DNA of 64,000 nucleotides from Bacteroidaceae bacterium (GCA_902362375.1 CABIVS010000008.1:18696-82695), one strand, 5' to 3'. Shown: positions 33,423 through 43,053, counted from the stretch's first letter. The notes: generated from the letters alone by a model not told the origin. A program made the numbers and translations.

Positions 33423-34829
33423 TTAGAACTTGAAGAAGTTCTTGGCATTGTTGTAGCTGATATCTTCAATCATTTGGTTTACACGATCCATTTCAGATGC
33501 CGGAATTTCTCCGTTTTCTACGTCGCGTCCTACCAGGTTACACAATGTACGGCGGAAATATTCATGACGCGGGTAGGATAGGAAGGAACGAGAGTCTGTC
33601 AACATACCTACGAAGCGGCTCAAAAGACCGAGTACTGACAAAGCATTCATTTGTTTTTCCATACCATCTTTCTGGTCAAGGAACCACCATCCGGAACCAA
33701 ATTGGATTTTTCCCGGGATAGAACCATCCTGGAAGTTACCCAGCATTGTTGCAATCACTTCGTTAGCGCATGGGTTCAAGTTGTAGAGGATTGTTTTAGT
33801 CAATTTGCCATTAGTGTTCAGGCGATCAAGGAATTTAGCCATTGCTTTGGCAGTTGTGAATTCACCGATAGAATCGAAACCTGTATCAGCACCCAGTAAT
33901 TTAAACATCTTCGTGTTATTGTTACGAATAGCACCGTAATGGAATTGTTGGGTCCATCCTTTTTCCCAGTCCATTTCACCGAAGATCACAAGCATTGCCG
34001 ATTTGAATTTCAGAATTTCTTCCTTGGTCAATTCTGCACCACCATATACCTTATTAAAGATGGCTTTGATTTCAGCATCTGTGTAATCTTCTGCGTAGAA
34101 TTCTTCAATACCATGGTCAGACAGACGGCAGCCTTGTTCTGCGAAGAAGTCATGACGTTTGCGCAAAGCAGCGATCATATCATCAAAGTTGGAGATGGTA
34201 ACACCGCTTACCTCTGCCAGTTTTTCTACATAACTGCGGAAATCTGCAGGGACTTCTACAGCCATAGCCTTATCAGGACGCCATGTTGGTAACATCTTGA
34301 TTTCAAATCCGCTTTCGCGTGTTTTGATATGATATTCCAATGAATCGATAGGATCATCCGTTGTGCAAACAGTTTCTACATGATAACGACGCATCATTCC
34401 ACGAGCTGAATATTCGGGTTGAGCCAGTTTCTCGTTACATTCATCGTAAATTTCACGTGCGGTTTGTGGATTCAATATTTTATTGATACCAAATGCAGTT
34501 TTCAGTTCGAGATGAGTCCAGTGGTACAATGGATTGCGGAAAGTGTAAGGTACTGTTTCCGCCCATTTTTCAAATTTTTCCCAGTCTGTGGTATCTTTTC
34601 CCGTACAGAAACGTTCGTCTACACCATTTGTACGCATTGCACGCCATTTGTAGTGGTCACCGCCCAGCCAGATTTCAGTCAGTGATTTAAACTTGTAGTC
34701 GTCAGCTACCATTTGAGGGATAAGGTGACAGTGATAGTCGATGATCGGCATTTTAGCCGCATGCTCGTGATACAACTTTTGCGCAGTTTCTGTTTGCAGC
34801 AAGAAGTTTTCGTCCATGAAGTTCTTCAT
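33423..34829 (-). CDS. uxaC: Glucuronate (uronate) isomerase
   Basis: 468 residues, full length. IIDYHCHLIPQ near residue 30 carries the metal-binding HxH of this amidohydrolase-superfamily enzyme; CTTDDPIDSLEYH, FHYGAIRNNN and the C-terminal RHEYFRRTLCNLVGRD block are family-specific. It converts D-glucuronate to fructuronate and D-galacturonate to tagaturonate. Divergent from the LacI regulator and uxaB, together a small hexuronate locus. Confidence 0.97.
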   Translation of the reverse strand: MKNFMDENFLLQTETAQKLYHEHAAKMPIIDYHCHLIPQMVADDYKFKSLTEIWLGGDHYKWRAMRTNGVDERFCTGKDTTDWEKFEKWAETVPYTFRNPLYHWTHLELKTAFGINKILNPQTAREIYDECNEKLAQPEYSARGMMRRYHVETVCTTDDPIDSLEYHIKTRESGFEIKMLPTWRPDKAMAVEVPADFRSYVEKLAEVSGVTISNFDDMIAALRKRHDFFAEQGCRLSDHGIEEFYAEDYTDAEIKAIFNKVYGGAELTKEEILKFKSAMLVIFGEMDWEKGWTQQFHYGAIRNNNTKMFKLLGADTGFDSIGEFTTAKAMAKFLDRLNTNGKLTKTILYNLNPCANEVIATMLGNFQDGSIPGKIQFGSGWWFLDQKDGMEKQMNALSVLGLLSRFVGMLTDSRSFLSYPRHEYFRRTLCNLVGRDVENGEIPASEMDRVNQMIEDISYNNAKNFFKF

Positions 34830-34985
34830 TATTACTGTGTTTTAAGTATATAAAATTATTACTTTCTGTATTTATACCTATATAGTATTGATTTTAAAGC
34901 TAATAGGCGTAAATCTCGTTTTAGTTTTATTAACCGTTATCGAACACAAAAATAGAAAATTTACTTGGAGTAACAAAATAATTCG

Positions 34986-34993
34986 TATATTTG
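34986..34993 (+). promoter_or_regulatory. Promoter of the LacI-uxaB operon
   Basis: TATATTTG, 34 bp upstream of the regulator start, in the 198-bp divergent region. Confidence 0.6.
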
Positions 34994-35027
34994 CAGCGAT
35001 TATTTATAATATTTAAGTTTTAGCACT

Positions 35028-36095
35028 ATGGAGGACCAGAACTATACCATTAAAGACATTGCCCGTATGGCCGGTGTTTCCGCCGGAACGGTTGACAGGG
35101 TGTTGCACAATCGCGGTGACGTGTCTCCCAAAAGCAAAGCCAAAGTACAAAAGGTGTTGGATGAGATTCATTATCAGCCCAATGTGTTTGCTATCGGTTT
35201 GGCTGCTAAAAAGAAATATTCTTTCCTCTGTTTGATACCTTATTATATAGAGCATGATTATTGGCATTCGGTAGTAGGGGGGATTGAGCGTGCCCGGCAA
35301 GAGTTGCGTCCTTTTAATGTGAGTATAGATTATCTGTGCTATCACCATGGGGATGAGAAGAGTTATCAGGAAGCCTGCCTTTCCATAAAAGAAAAGAATG
35401 TGGATGCGGTATTGATTTCTCCGAATTTTCGGGAAGAGACACTGGCGCTGACAGCTTATTTACAGGAAAATAAGATCGCTTATGCTTTTGTCGATTTCAA
35501 TATGGAAGAAGCGAAAGCATTGACATATATCGGGCAGGATTCATATAAGAGCGGATATATCGCAGCGAAAATATTGATGCGCAATTATTCGGCGGGAGAA
35601 GGCCAGGAGTTGGTTTTGTTTTTAAGTAACAATAAAGATAATCCGGCTGAAATACAGATGCAACGTCGCTTGGACGGTTTTATGAGTTACATTGCCGAAG
35701 AATATAATAACTTGGTAATCCACGAGGTAGTACTCAATAAATCCGATCAGGAAAGTAACCAACAGACATTAGATGAGTTTTTTCAGGCGCATCCGAAGGC
35801 TTTACTGGGAGTTGTATTTAATTCCAGAGTGTATCAGTTGGGAGAGTATCTTCGTCATGCGGGACGTAGCATGAAAGGACTGATAGGATATGACCTTCTG
35901 AAAGCAAACGTAGATTTATTAAAATCCGGTGATGTGCATTATTTAATCGGGCAACGTCCGGGTTTGCAAGGATATTGTGGGGTGAAGGCTTTGTGCGATC
36001 ATGTCGTGTTTAAGAAGTCTGTTGAACCTGTAAAATACATGCCTATTGATATCCTGATAAAGGAAAACATTGATTTTTATTTTGAATTTGTATAA
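35028..36095 (+). CDS. LacI-family transcriptional regulator of hexuronate genes
   Basis: 355 residues. N-terminal helix-turn-helix YTIKDIARMAGVSAGTVDRVLH (positions 6-27 region) with the LacI hinge NVFAIGLAAKKK; residues about 62-355 form a periplasmic-binding-protein-like sensor domain. The minor-groove hinge helix is shorter than in E. coli LacI. Position between uxaC and uxaB suggests control by a hexuronate intermediate (inference). uxaB follows after 26 bp. Confidence 0.9.
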   Translation: MEDQNYTIKDIARMAGVSAGTVDRVLHNRGDVSPKSKAKVQKVLDEIHYQPNVFAIGLAAKKKYSFLCLIPYYIEHDYWHSVVGGIERARQELRPFNVSIDYLCYHHGDEKSYQEACLSIKEKNVDAVLISPNFREETLALTAYLQENKIAYAFVDFNMEEAKALTYIGQDSYKSGYIAAKILMRNYSAGEGQELVLFLSNNKDNPAEIQMQRRLDGFMSYIAEEYNNLVIHEVVLNKSDQESNQQTLDEFFQAHPKALLGVVFNSRVYQLGEYLRHAGRSMKGLIGYDLLKANVDLLKSGDVHYLIGQRPGLQGYCGVKALCDHVVFKKSVEPVKYMPIDILIKENIDFYFEFV

Positions 36096-36121
36096 TATCA
36101 ACTTTATAAATTACAACTAAC

Positions 36122-37561
36122 ATGAAAGCATTAAACAAAGAAACTGCTCCTAAAACACAACGTCCGGAGCGTATTATCCAATTTGGCGAAGGTAACTTTT
36201 TGCGTGCATTTGTAGATTGGATTATTTATAACATGAACCAGAAAGCTGATTTCAACAGCAGTGTAGTAGTGGTTCAACCGATTGATAAAGGGATGGTCGA
36301 TATGCTGAATGCACAAGATGATCTTTATCATGTAAACCTTCAAGGATTGGATAAAGGAGAGGCAGTTAACAGCTTGACAATGATTGATGTAATCAGCCGC
36401 GCTTTAAACCCATATACTCAAAATGACGAGTTTATGAAGTTGGCAGAGCAACCTGAAATGCGTTTTGTTATTTCAAACACTACAGAGGCTGGTATTGCTT
36501 TTGATCCGGCTTGTAAACTTGAAGATGCTCCTGCTTCATCTTATCCGGGTAAGCTGACTCAATTACTGTATCATCGTTTTAAAACATTCAATGGTGATAA
36601 GACAAAAGGTTTGATTATTTTCCCTTGCGAGCTTATTTTCCTGAATGGTCATAAGTTGAAAGAAACAATTTATCAATATATTGAATTGTGGAACCTGGGA
36701 AACGAGTTTAAAACTTGGTTTGAAGAAGCTTGTGGTGTATATGCAACATTGGTAGACCGTATTGTTCCGGGATTCCCGCGCAAGGATATTGCTGCTATCA
36801 AAGAAAAACTGCAATATGATGATAATCTGGTTGTTCAGGCTGAAATTTTCCATTTGTGGGTGATTGAAGCTCCGCAGGAAGTTGCCAAAGAGTTCCCGGC
36901 TGACAAGGCAGGCTTGAATGTATTGTTTGTACCGTCAGAAGCTCCTTATCACGAACGTAAGGTTACTTTGTTGAATGGCCCGCATACAGTTCTTTCTCCG
37001 GTTGCTTATCTCTCGGGAGTGAATATTGTGCGTGATGCTTGCCAGCACGAAGTGATTGGTAAATATATCCACAAGGTAATGTTTGACGAACTGATGGAAA
37101 CTTTGAACTTGCCGAAGGATGAGTTGGAGAAATTTGCAAATGATGTATTGGAACGCTTCAACAATCCGTTCGTGGATCATGCAGTAACCAGTATCATGCT
37201 GAATTCTTTCCCTAAATACGAAACTCGTGATTTGCCGGGATTGAAGACTTATCTGGAACGTAAAGGTGAACTTCCTAAAGGACTGGTGCTTGGTTTAGCT
37301 GCTATCATTACTTATTATAAAGGTGGTGTACGTGCTGATGGTGCTGAAATTGTTCCGAATGATGCTCCTGAAATCATGAACCTGCTGAAAAAACTTTGGG
37401 CAACAGGTTGCACAAAGAAAGTTGCCGAAGGTGTTCTGGCTGCAGATTTTATCTGGGGAGAAGATTTGAATAAGATTCCGGGATTGACAGAAGCCGTAAA
37501 AGCTGATTTGGATTCTATCCAGGAAAAAGGAATGCTTGAGACCGTTAAAGGTATTCTGTAA
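36122..37561 (+). CDS. uxaB: Tagaturonate reductase (altronate oxidoreductase)
   Basis: 479 residues of the polyol dehydrogenase family. RIIQFGEGNFLRAFVDWII is the N-terminal Rossmann motif; VISNTTEAGI and HPV-like NGPHTVLSPVAYLSGV and the catalytic-domain KxxxxN/H region around KVTLLNGPHT match UxaB. It reduces tagaturonate made by UxaC to altronate with NADH. Cotranscribed with the LacI-type regulator; uxaA is not in the window. Confidence 0.95.
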   Translation: MKALNKETAPKTQRPERIIQFGEGNFLRAFVDWIIYNMNQKADFNSSVVVVQPIDKGMVDMLNAQDDLYHVNLQGLDKGEAVNSLTMIDVISRALNPYTQNDEFMKLAEQPEMRFVISNTTEAGIAFDPACKLEDAPASSYPGKLTQLLYHRFKTFNGDKTKGLIIFPCELIFLNGHKLKETIYQYIELWNLGNEFKTWFEEACGVYATLVDRIVPGFPRKDIAAIKEKLQYDDNLVVQAEIFHLWVIEAPQEVAKEFPADKAGLNVLFVPSEAPYHERKVTLLNGPHTVLSPVAYLSGVNIVRDACQHEVIGKYIHKVMFDELMETLNLPKDELEKFANDVLERFNNPFVDHAVTSIMLNSFPKYETRDLPGLKTYLERKGELPKGLVLGLAAIITYYKGGVRADGAEIVPNDAPEIMNLLKKLWATGCTKKVAEGVLAADFIWGEDLNKIPGLTEAVKADLDSIQEKGMLETVKGIL

Positions 37562-37595
37562 GATATAAGATATAACCTAAGGTTGATAAAAGTAG

Positions 37596-37634
37596 AGGGC
37601 ATTTTGGTAGAGTATACAACTATCAAAATGCCCT
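37596..37634 (+). terminator. Terminator of uxaB
   Basis: AGGGCATTTTGGTAG pairs with CTATCAAAATGCCCT with one wobble. Confidence 0.8.
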
Positions 37635-37948
37635 TAACTGTTAGATAATTAAGAGACGGTAAGTTATTAATTGTTAAAGATCAAATTTGCATTCTTCGTA
37701 TTTTTTATTTCCATAACCTTCTTTTTCTTCGTTTTCACGGTTTGAAAAGACTCAAATCCTTAATGACCAATTTTGTCTCTTTTTGTATGAATTATTATTC
37801 TACTTTTTTGTTTTATAAATGCTTGGTTTATAAGGGGAAAACGAATTTGATATGATGAATATTGCATAAAAAAGTCATCTGTAAAATACAATGAATCAAG
37901 ACCTTTTTTACCATGGTAATCTTGCTTGTAAATCTCGTAATGTGTTCA
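37635..37948. other. A+T-rich gap without recognisable feature
   Basis: Between the uxaB terminator and the HU gene promoter I see only low-complexity A+T-rich sequence; no reading frame with family similarity, no strong hairpin. Confidence 0.5.
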
Positions 37949-37956
37949 TACCTTTG
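37949..37956 (+). promoter_or_regulatory. Promoter of the HU-like gene
   Basis: TACCTTTG, 58 bp upstream of the start codon. Confidence 0.6.
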
Positions 37957-38014
37957 TTGCGAAGTCAATAGTGTGGCTTCCTAATATTGTTTAACTTTTT
38001 AATCTTAGGCGTAT

Positions 38015-38500
38015 ATGGCTATCAGATATAAAAAGAAAAAAATCACCTTATGTTTCGATAAGGAAAATAAGGTAGAAAAGTATGTTGCAGCAAACGTTCT
38101 AGTTGGGAGCATCAACTATAACAAGTTATGTGATGAAGTAAATCAGCGGACAGGCGTTCATCGGGCTATGGTGGATGTGGTACTGAAAGGAGTGCAAGAT
38201 ACTATGGTGTCATTTTTAGAAGAAGGATTCTCTGTAAAGTTGGGAGAGTTCGGTTCATTTCGTCCAGCTATTAATGCCGAGAGCCAAGATAAAGCTGAAG
38301 ACGTGAGTGTTAATACTATTATTAGGAGGAAGATAGTCTTTACTCCGGGAGGTGCATTCAAGGAAATGCTTGGATCAGCTAGTATAGAATTGTTTGGAGA
38401 TAATGTAACCAATCCTAACGGGGATAACGGTGGAGAACCTAGCGAAGGAGGTGGCTCTTCTGGAGGAGATTCAGGAGAAGCTCCGGATCCGGCAGCTTAA
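38015..38500 (+). CDS. HU-like DNA-binding protein with Gly/Ser-rich tail
   Basis: 161 residues. Residues about 1-125 form the divergent HU domain common in Bacteroides (HU-HIG type): helical start INYNKLCDEVNQRTGVHRAMVDVVLKG, then GFSVKLGEFGSFRPAINAES and the beta arm region RRKIVFTPGGAFKEML. The tail from about 131 is rich in Gly, Ser, Asn and Asp (GGGSSGGDSG) and likely disordered. Such proteins are often found at capsule and other accessory loci in this genus. A terminator follows. Confidence 0.88.
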   Translation: MAIRYKKKKITLCFDKENKVEKYVAANVLVGSINYNKLCDEVNQRTGVHRAMVDVVLKGVQDTMVSFLEEGFSVKLGEFGSFRPAINAESQDKAEDVSVNTIIRRKIVFTPGGAFKEMLGSASIELFGDNVTNPNGDNGGEPSEGGGSSGGDSGEAPDPAA

Positions 38501-38522
38501 TTCTTACTAAAAAATAACTTTA

Positions 38523-38561
38523 GATAGGGAAGGTTCTTTCAGGAGCTTTCCCTATTTTTTT
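38523..38561 (+). terminator. Terminator of the HU-like gene
   Basis: GATAGGGAAGG and CTTTCCCTAT arms followed by T7. Confidence 0.8.
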
Positions 38562-38586
38562 GATATTTCGGAAGAAATGCTCTAAT

Positions 38587-38648
38587 TCGTCGTTGAGCAA
38601 TGGTGAATTTGTGGTTGCCCAACGATGATTTGACCGTTGCCCAACGAT
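38587..38648. repeat. Three related copies of CCGTTGCCCAACGA
   Basis: TTGCCCAACGAT occurs at 38615-38626 and 38637-38648, 22 bp apart; an inverted relative, TCGTTGAGCAATGG, lies just upstream near 38590. Each copy is a partial palindrome. Confidence 0.65.
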
Positions 38649-38749
38649 AAATTAATGAAAAGCCGATAATGATAATAATGTTTTTGAACATTCTTTTCAT
38701 GAGAAAAAATAAAAGTACTGTCATATTTCTATTATTACATTTTTTTGTA

Positions 38750-38757
38750 TATATTTG
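38750..38757 (+). promoter_or_regulatory. Promoter of the 317-nt RNA
   Basis: TATATTTG; expected transcription start about 5 nt later, at the first base of the folded RNA. Confidence 0.65.
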
Positions 38758-38761
38758 CTGC

Positions 38762-39078
38762 GTTTCCTACGCCGATGCCTCATGTCGTGAGGTTAGGGTG
38801 GTGTGGGAAATATGTTTATATAAAGAAAGACGTTTACTTGACGTTTTGTCTTTGGCTCTTTAAAACTTCGCAACTTTTAACCACAGTCAAAAACAAAGCA
38901 GCTGTAGATGTCTACGGGATATGTTTATGCCCTAGGTGTAACTTTGATATAAAAGCACACTTAGTTTGTTATACATATCGGCGTGGGCTTCTGCGTTGCT
39001 CGTTCAGACTGTGGTGGGCAATGCGAAGGCCTTAAAGAGCGGGACGAGTGACAGGTACAGATTCCCGCGCTTTTTTTT
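38762..39078 (+). ncRNA. Free-standing structured RNA of about 317 nt, unknown family
   Basis: Bounded by a TATATTTG promoter and a terminator (AAAG-GCGGGA with TCCCGC-CTTT, then eight T). The 5' domain pairs TTTCC/GGAAA and ACGCC/GGTGT around an inner CCTCA/TGAGG hairpin (38763-38810). The 3' domain has a long imperfect hairpin between 38985-38999 and 39018-39032. CCACAGTC at 38881-38888 is an exact complement of GACTGTGG at 39007-39014, which lies in that hairpin's loop, giving a pseudoknot. A reading frame across it has no protein character. It lacks the hallmarks of tmRNA, RNase P RNA and SRP RNA. The Rfam motifs Bacteroides-1 and related should be checked first. Confidence 0.7.
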
Positions 39079-39149
39079 ATGTAGAAGTTACTTTTCTAAT
39101 TAATGAACCATCCGGTTCCGGGGAGTCTACTGGGGAAAATAAAAAAGCG

Positions 39150-40553
39150 ATGAGACAAATTTGTCCGAAATGTAATAATTGGGTAGCAGGTATCCCCCAT
39201 ACTTCTATGCAAGATAGATTAGGAAAAGCTGCAATAAGGAAAGGAGGCGCACAAGTAGTAGGTGGAGCAGTTGGGCTTGTGTTTGGACCGTTGGGGTCAT
39301 TTGCAGGTAGTATTGTTGGTGGTGTGATAGCTGATAATTATTCAGGGAAAATCATTCAAACGAAAGAATATGATTTTATCTGTCCTGGATGTGGGTATCA
39401 ATGGGTGGCAGAAGATGACAAGGTGACCGATCAGTTGTTAGATGGAAACGTAGAAATCACAAGATGTAAATGCTGTCATTCGATAAATGCAAAAGGTGCA
39501 AAAGTCTGTGCGTCATGTGGAATACCTATTATAGAAGATGGCATATATACATTGTCGGATATAATTGGGGTACTAAATGAGAAATCGAATGCAGTATCAA
39601 AACAAACTCAAAGTCTTGTTATATGCCAATTGTTGGTGATTGGATTTATGCAAGAAAATACTTCGGACAGCCTTGAAGCCAGTTATGTAAAGCAATTCTT
39701 TTCTTCAGTTACAAAAGTGTTATCTGCATATGATAGGACGGATTTTGAGACATGTAAACAAACACTAAATCGAATGTTGCAGACCATAGTGACAGCTAAG
39801 TACGCTAAAATGCTGTATCAGAAAAAGAAAGAAAGGATTCCATCTGATATAAATGAAAGTTTACAACTGTTGAAAGAAACTGTTGCATTTGTTTTTCAAG
39901 TCATAGAGAAAGAAACCGGCGAAAAAATCAATTGGATTGATAAGGATTTGAAATCGGTATATAGTACAATACAGGCAGGAAATGAATTATTGTTTGGCTC
40001 TAATCCATTTCATCGTTCAGACGAGTATAATCCATCTTCTCAAAAAGCTATTATCTTGATGGAAAAATTTCTATTATCATTAAGACAACCAATGAAAGAA
40101 TGTGGATTATCCTTGGAACAATATAGAGAACGATACTTTAGAATGCTATATCAGACGCAGGAGCGAAGCTTGCCTATGGCTCCTAAGCAGAAGATACCTA
40201 ATAAACAGCGTGATATTGGTTTGCTCTGTTTTGCTACACTTGCTTCTCCTCTCTGGTTTTATTGTGTTTTGTGGGTATTACATATGCTAGCTTATGTAAT
40301 TCATTATATGACTTTTACGCTTTTTGATCCTCAGGTAGTGACAGGTGTTTGGATTGATTCTTTTTCTAATTATTGGTTTGTTTTATCTTTTTTGTTAGCG
40401 GGAATAGGTGGTATCATCTTGCATACAAAATGGAATAAAATGAAAAAGAAGAATGTGGAAATTCAGCAGAAATATGATCAAGAACTTATATCAATAAACG
40501 GTTATAATGATGAGTTAAAGAAAAGAATTCAAGAAGAAATGGATAGTTTCTAA
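39150..40553 (+). CDS. Zinc-ribbon membrane protein with glycine zipper
   Basis: 467 residues from MRQICPKCNNW; the frame upstream is open but lies across the RNA terminator. Zinc-ribbon cysteines: Cys5/Cys8 with Cys78/Cys81, and Cys106/Cys109 with Cys120/Cys123. Between the first pairs is a glycine zipper (about 37-66, GGAVGLVFGPLGSFAGSIVG is its core), a membrane-inserting motif. A helical middle (about 130-345) is followed by two or three membrane helices (about 350-385 and 405-425) and a short charged coiled coil at the end. First gene of a co-directional cluster; function unknown. Confidence 0.75.
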   Translation: MRQICPKCNNWVAGIPHTSMQDRLGKAAIRKGGAQVVGGAVGLVFGPLGSFAGSIVGGVIADNYSGKIIQTKEYDFICPGCGYQWVAEDDKVTDQLLDGNVEITRCKCCHSINAKGAKVCASCGIPIIEDGIYTLSDIIGVLNEKSNAVSKQTQSLVICQLLVIGFMQENTSDSLEASYVKQFFSSVTKVLSAYDRTDFETCKQTLNRMLQTIVTAKYAKMLYQKKKERIPSDINESLQLLKETVAFVFQVIEKETGEKINWIDKDLKSVYSTIQAGNELLFGSNPFHRSDEYNPSSQKAIILMEKFLLSLRQPMKECGLSLEQYRERYFRMLYQTQERSLPMAPKQKIPNKQRDIGLLCFATLASPLWFYCVLWVLHMLAYVIHYMTFTLFDPQVVTGVWIDSFSNYWFVLSFLLAGIGGIILHTKWNKMKKKNVEIQQKYDQELISINGYNDELKKRIQEEMDSF

Positions 40554-40600
40554 TTGTAATAGATCAATACATAAAATAGTAACATGTAAAATTAATAATT

Positions 40601-40804
40601 ATGAAAAGTAGACTTTTAGCAGCTGTGTTGGCAATCTTTTTAGGTGGATTAGGCATTCACAAATTTTATATGGGAAAAGTGGGATGGGGCATTGCTTATC
40701 TGCTTTTTTGTTGGACGGGTGTTCCTGCCATTGTGGCTTTAGTGGAAGGAATTATCTATTTATTCTCTGATGATACTACATTTAACAGTAAGTATTGCAA
40801 ATAG
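40601..40804 (+). CDS. TM2-domain protein
   Basis: 67 residues: two membrane helices joined by a short turn, with the TM2 signature LAIFLGGLGIHKFYMGKVGWG and the conserved aspartates DDTTFNSKY at the end. TM2 proteins are small membrane proteins of unknown mechanism, often next to zinc-ribbon or SHOCT proteins. Here it sits between a zinc-ribbon membrane protein and a lipoprotein. Confidence 0.9.
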   Translation: MKSRLLAAVLAIFLGGLGIHKFYMGKVGWGIAYLLFCWTGVPAIVALVEGIIYLFSDDTTFNSKYCK

Positions 40805-40833
40805 AGAACATCTACATTAAAATTATAACAACC

Positions 40834-43053
40834 ATGATGAAAAAAAAGATTATTGTTACATTGCTGATATTGGGTAGTATAGTGGCTGGATGTGGTAAAA
40901 AAGCTAATCCGGAATTGCAAATAGAAAACTACCAACCAGTAGAGGAATTTCAGGCAGCTTATGAAGCTTTAAAAGAGCGGAAAGCGGATATAAATAAAGA
41001 ATATGATATCGAAGAAACGGTTCGGATTTTGAATGGGTTGGAAATGGCACAAGCAAAATCGGATGATTTCTATAGTTTTTTGGAATATATGGCAAAGCAG
41101 GATTATAGTATGGTCGCTTCAGATGTAATTGATGCCAAAATAAAAATTCTTCCTCTTTTACAACAAATGTTTAAGTTGCAAAAGCAGTATAAGGAGTTTT
41201 CAACTATATGGATGTTGGTTCGTAGTGCAGCGGCAGGTGCGAAGACATTAGCAAAAGAGTCAAGTACCACAGGAGCAGGCATGGCTGCAATGAAAGCAAT
41301 GGCGGGGGAGGGGCCTTTAGCTATTGTCGATATGTCTGAAAATCTGAGTATTGATGCAGCTAAGAATGCGGCATTCGATCACTATGAGGAAGAGATGGAT
41401 TTAAAATCGAAGTTGGAAGATGAAATAGAAGAATTGAAAATGGCTTATATAGACTATCTGTCAGGTTTTGTACCTGTTTATACAAAATACATGAAAGAAT
41501 GGGACAGGCTTTGTATTAATAAAGATAAGGCGTATTTTGATGTTTATTCAGGTAGAATGGTGGATGCTTATAACTCAACTTCTAAAATTTTGCAGCAATA
41601 TCCTCGGAACCGAGAAGCTTTACTTTTGAAATCCTTGTCGCTGATTAATATCGGTTCGGGAGAAATGAATACTATGCCTGATAGCCCTGAAGTACTTTCT
41701 ATCGTTAAGGAAATGCAATTACCAGATTCCATGAAGTGTGAATGGAACGACTTTTTTGTAGAGGCTGATATAACTTTGGATAATTATATCGAGTTGTACC
41801 CTGAGCGTTCGGCTCCTGCTTTAGTACTGAAAGGGTTATTAAATTATCGGATTGGAAAAGAACAGCAAGCTTTGTCCTATTTAGATCAGGCTGCTATGGA
41901 ATATCCTCGTCAAGCAGAGAGGTTGACTGATCTTTTGGATTCATATAGGAGTCGTACTTATTTGAATAAAACACCGGAGGGGCAGTATTTGCTTCGACTC
42001 TACCGTTCTACAATGGAAGGATATGGTATGTTTAGCCCTAATTTTTTAAAATCCAAATATTATGTACAAAAAGGAATGATGGAGGAAAGCAAAAATGAAA
42101 TCTTTAATCATTTCTTTCGTAGGGGAAACCAAGGCATTTACGATTGTTTGCTGTCGGATATGCAATTTTGTGAAGATTATTTATACAGCAGTTTTAAGCA
42201 GCTGTTAATGGAACATTCTTTCATCGATGTAGCCATTACTCCTACTACTGATTGGAAATTCTCAGATAAAGATGACGAAATTAGGGTCTCGATTAATAAT
42301 CGTTCGGATATTGACCTGGAAAATGTTCGCATTTTTCTCTGTATTCATTATACGGATATGTATAAGAATGAGTATGATGTAGTGAAAGTACCTACAACTA
42401 AAAGTATAATCAAACATCATGAAATATCTGATTTAGGAACGATGAAATTAGCATATGCTGATAAGAAATATCAGGATATTACCCGTGTCCGTGCTATTGC
42501 AATGACTGATGATAAAATATGTTGGATTGATAAAGCGGATTATAAGGAAAGCCATGCTTCTACTTTGCTGAATACTAGTCAATATGGAAAAGAAATTTTG
42601 TTGGATAAAATAAAGAAACATTTCTTGACGGATTACTCTTTGGATGCTGATGCATTACAGAAACTTCTTGAGATGGAGATAAGTGTTAATGGTGGAGCTC
42701 CTATACAAAAAATGGAAAACAGTACTTGGCTTTCATGGGGAAAAGTTAAAGAAATATCTTCTACGGTTACAGAATTATGGAGTAAGCCGGATAAGAAGCT
42801 GAAACTGGAAATCCCAAGAGTCTTGACTTTAATTGATCCTGTATTTTCTATTTATCAGTTACAAGATAAAGATAAAGTAATGTTACCTCAAGAAAATTTC
42901 TTAGCAGGTTCCAGCATTAGGCTAAAATTCGACTACGAACTTAAAGATGGGGACTTGTTGCCATTATATATTTATAGTGATTTTGTCAATTTTAGAGTGG
43001 ATATAGAATATAAAGAAGGAGAAAGTAAAGTTAAGAATGTTGTTTTGATATGA
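40834..43053 (+). CDS. Large lipoprotein with TPR-like region
   Basis: 739 residues from the ATG at 40834. Lipobox SIVAGCG (Cys20). Residues about 35-215 are helical with an Ala/Gly/Met-rich stretch (AAAGAKTLAKESS, GAGMAAMKAMAGEG); about 240-380 look like tetratricopeptide repeats (YNSTSKILQQYPRNREALLLKSLSLI is one unit, in two parts). The C-terminal third appears beta-rich (ITPTTDWKFSDKDDEIRVSI). It overlaps the next gene by 4 nt. No family recognised; likely a periplasmic or surface scaffold. Confidence 0.75.
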   Translation: MMKKKIIVTLLILGSIVAGCGKKANPELQIENYQPVEEFQAAYEALKERKADINKEYDIEETVRILNGLEMAQAKSDDFYSFLEYMAKQDYSMVASDVIDAKIKILPLLQQMFKLQKQYKEFSTIWMLVRSAAAGAKTLAKESSTTGAGMAAMKAMAGEGPLAIVDMSENLSIDAAKNAAFDHYEEEMDLKSKLEDEIEELKMAYIDYLSGFVPVYTKYMKEWDRLCINKDKAYFDVYSGRMVDAYNSTSKILQQYPRNREALLLKSLSLINIGSGEMNTMPDSPEVLSIVKEMQLPDSMKCEWNDFFVEADITLDNYIELYPERSAPALVLKGLLNYRIGKEQQALSYLDQAAMEYPRQAERLTDLLDSYRSRTYLNKTPEGQYLLRLYRSTMEGYGMFSPNFLKSKYYVQKGMMEESKNEIFNHFFRRGNQGIYDCLLSDMQFCEDYLYSSFKQLLMEHSFIDVAITPTTDWKFSDKDDEIRVSINNRSDIDLENVRIFLCIHYTDMYKNEYDVVKVPTTKSIIKHHEISDLGTMKLAYADKKYQDITRVRAIAMTDDKICWIDKADYKESHASTLLNTSQYGKEILLDKIKKHFLTDYSLDADALQKLLEMEISVNGGAPIQKMENSTWLSWGKVKEISSTVTELWSKPDKKLKLEIPRVLTLIDPVFSIYQLQDKDKVMLPQENFLAGSSIRLKFDYELKDGDLLPLYIYSDFVNFRVDIEYKEGESKVKNVVLI

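Noticed and set aside
38745..39035. Reading frame of 96 codons starting in the RNA promoter
   Set aside because: Begins inside the -7 element, is rich in Cys, Trp and Arg and lies wholly in the structured RNA; pairing explains the sequence better.
38762..39078. Assignment of the RNA to tmRNA, RNase P RNA or SRP RNA
   Set aside because: No tRNA-like ends or tag frame, no P4 consensus, and no GGAAGCAG-type SRP loop.
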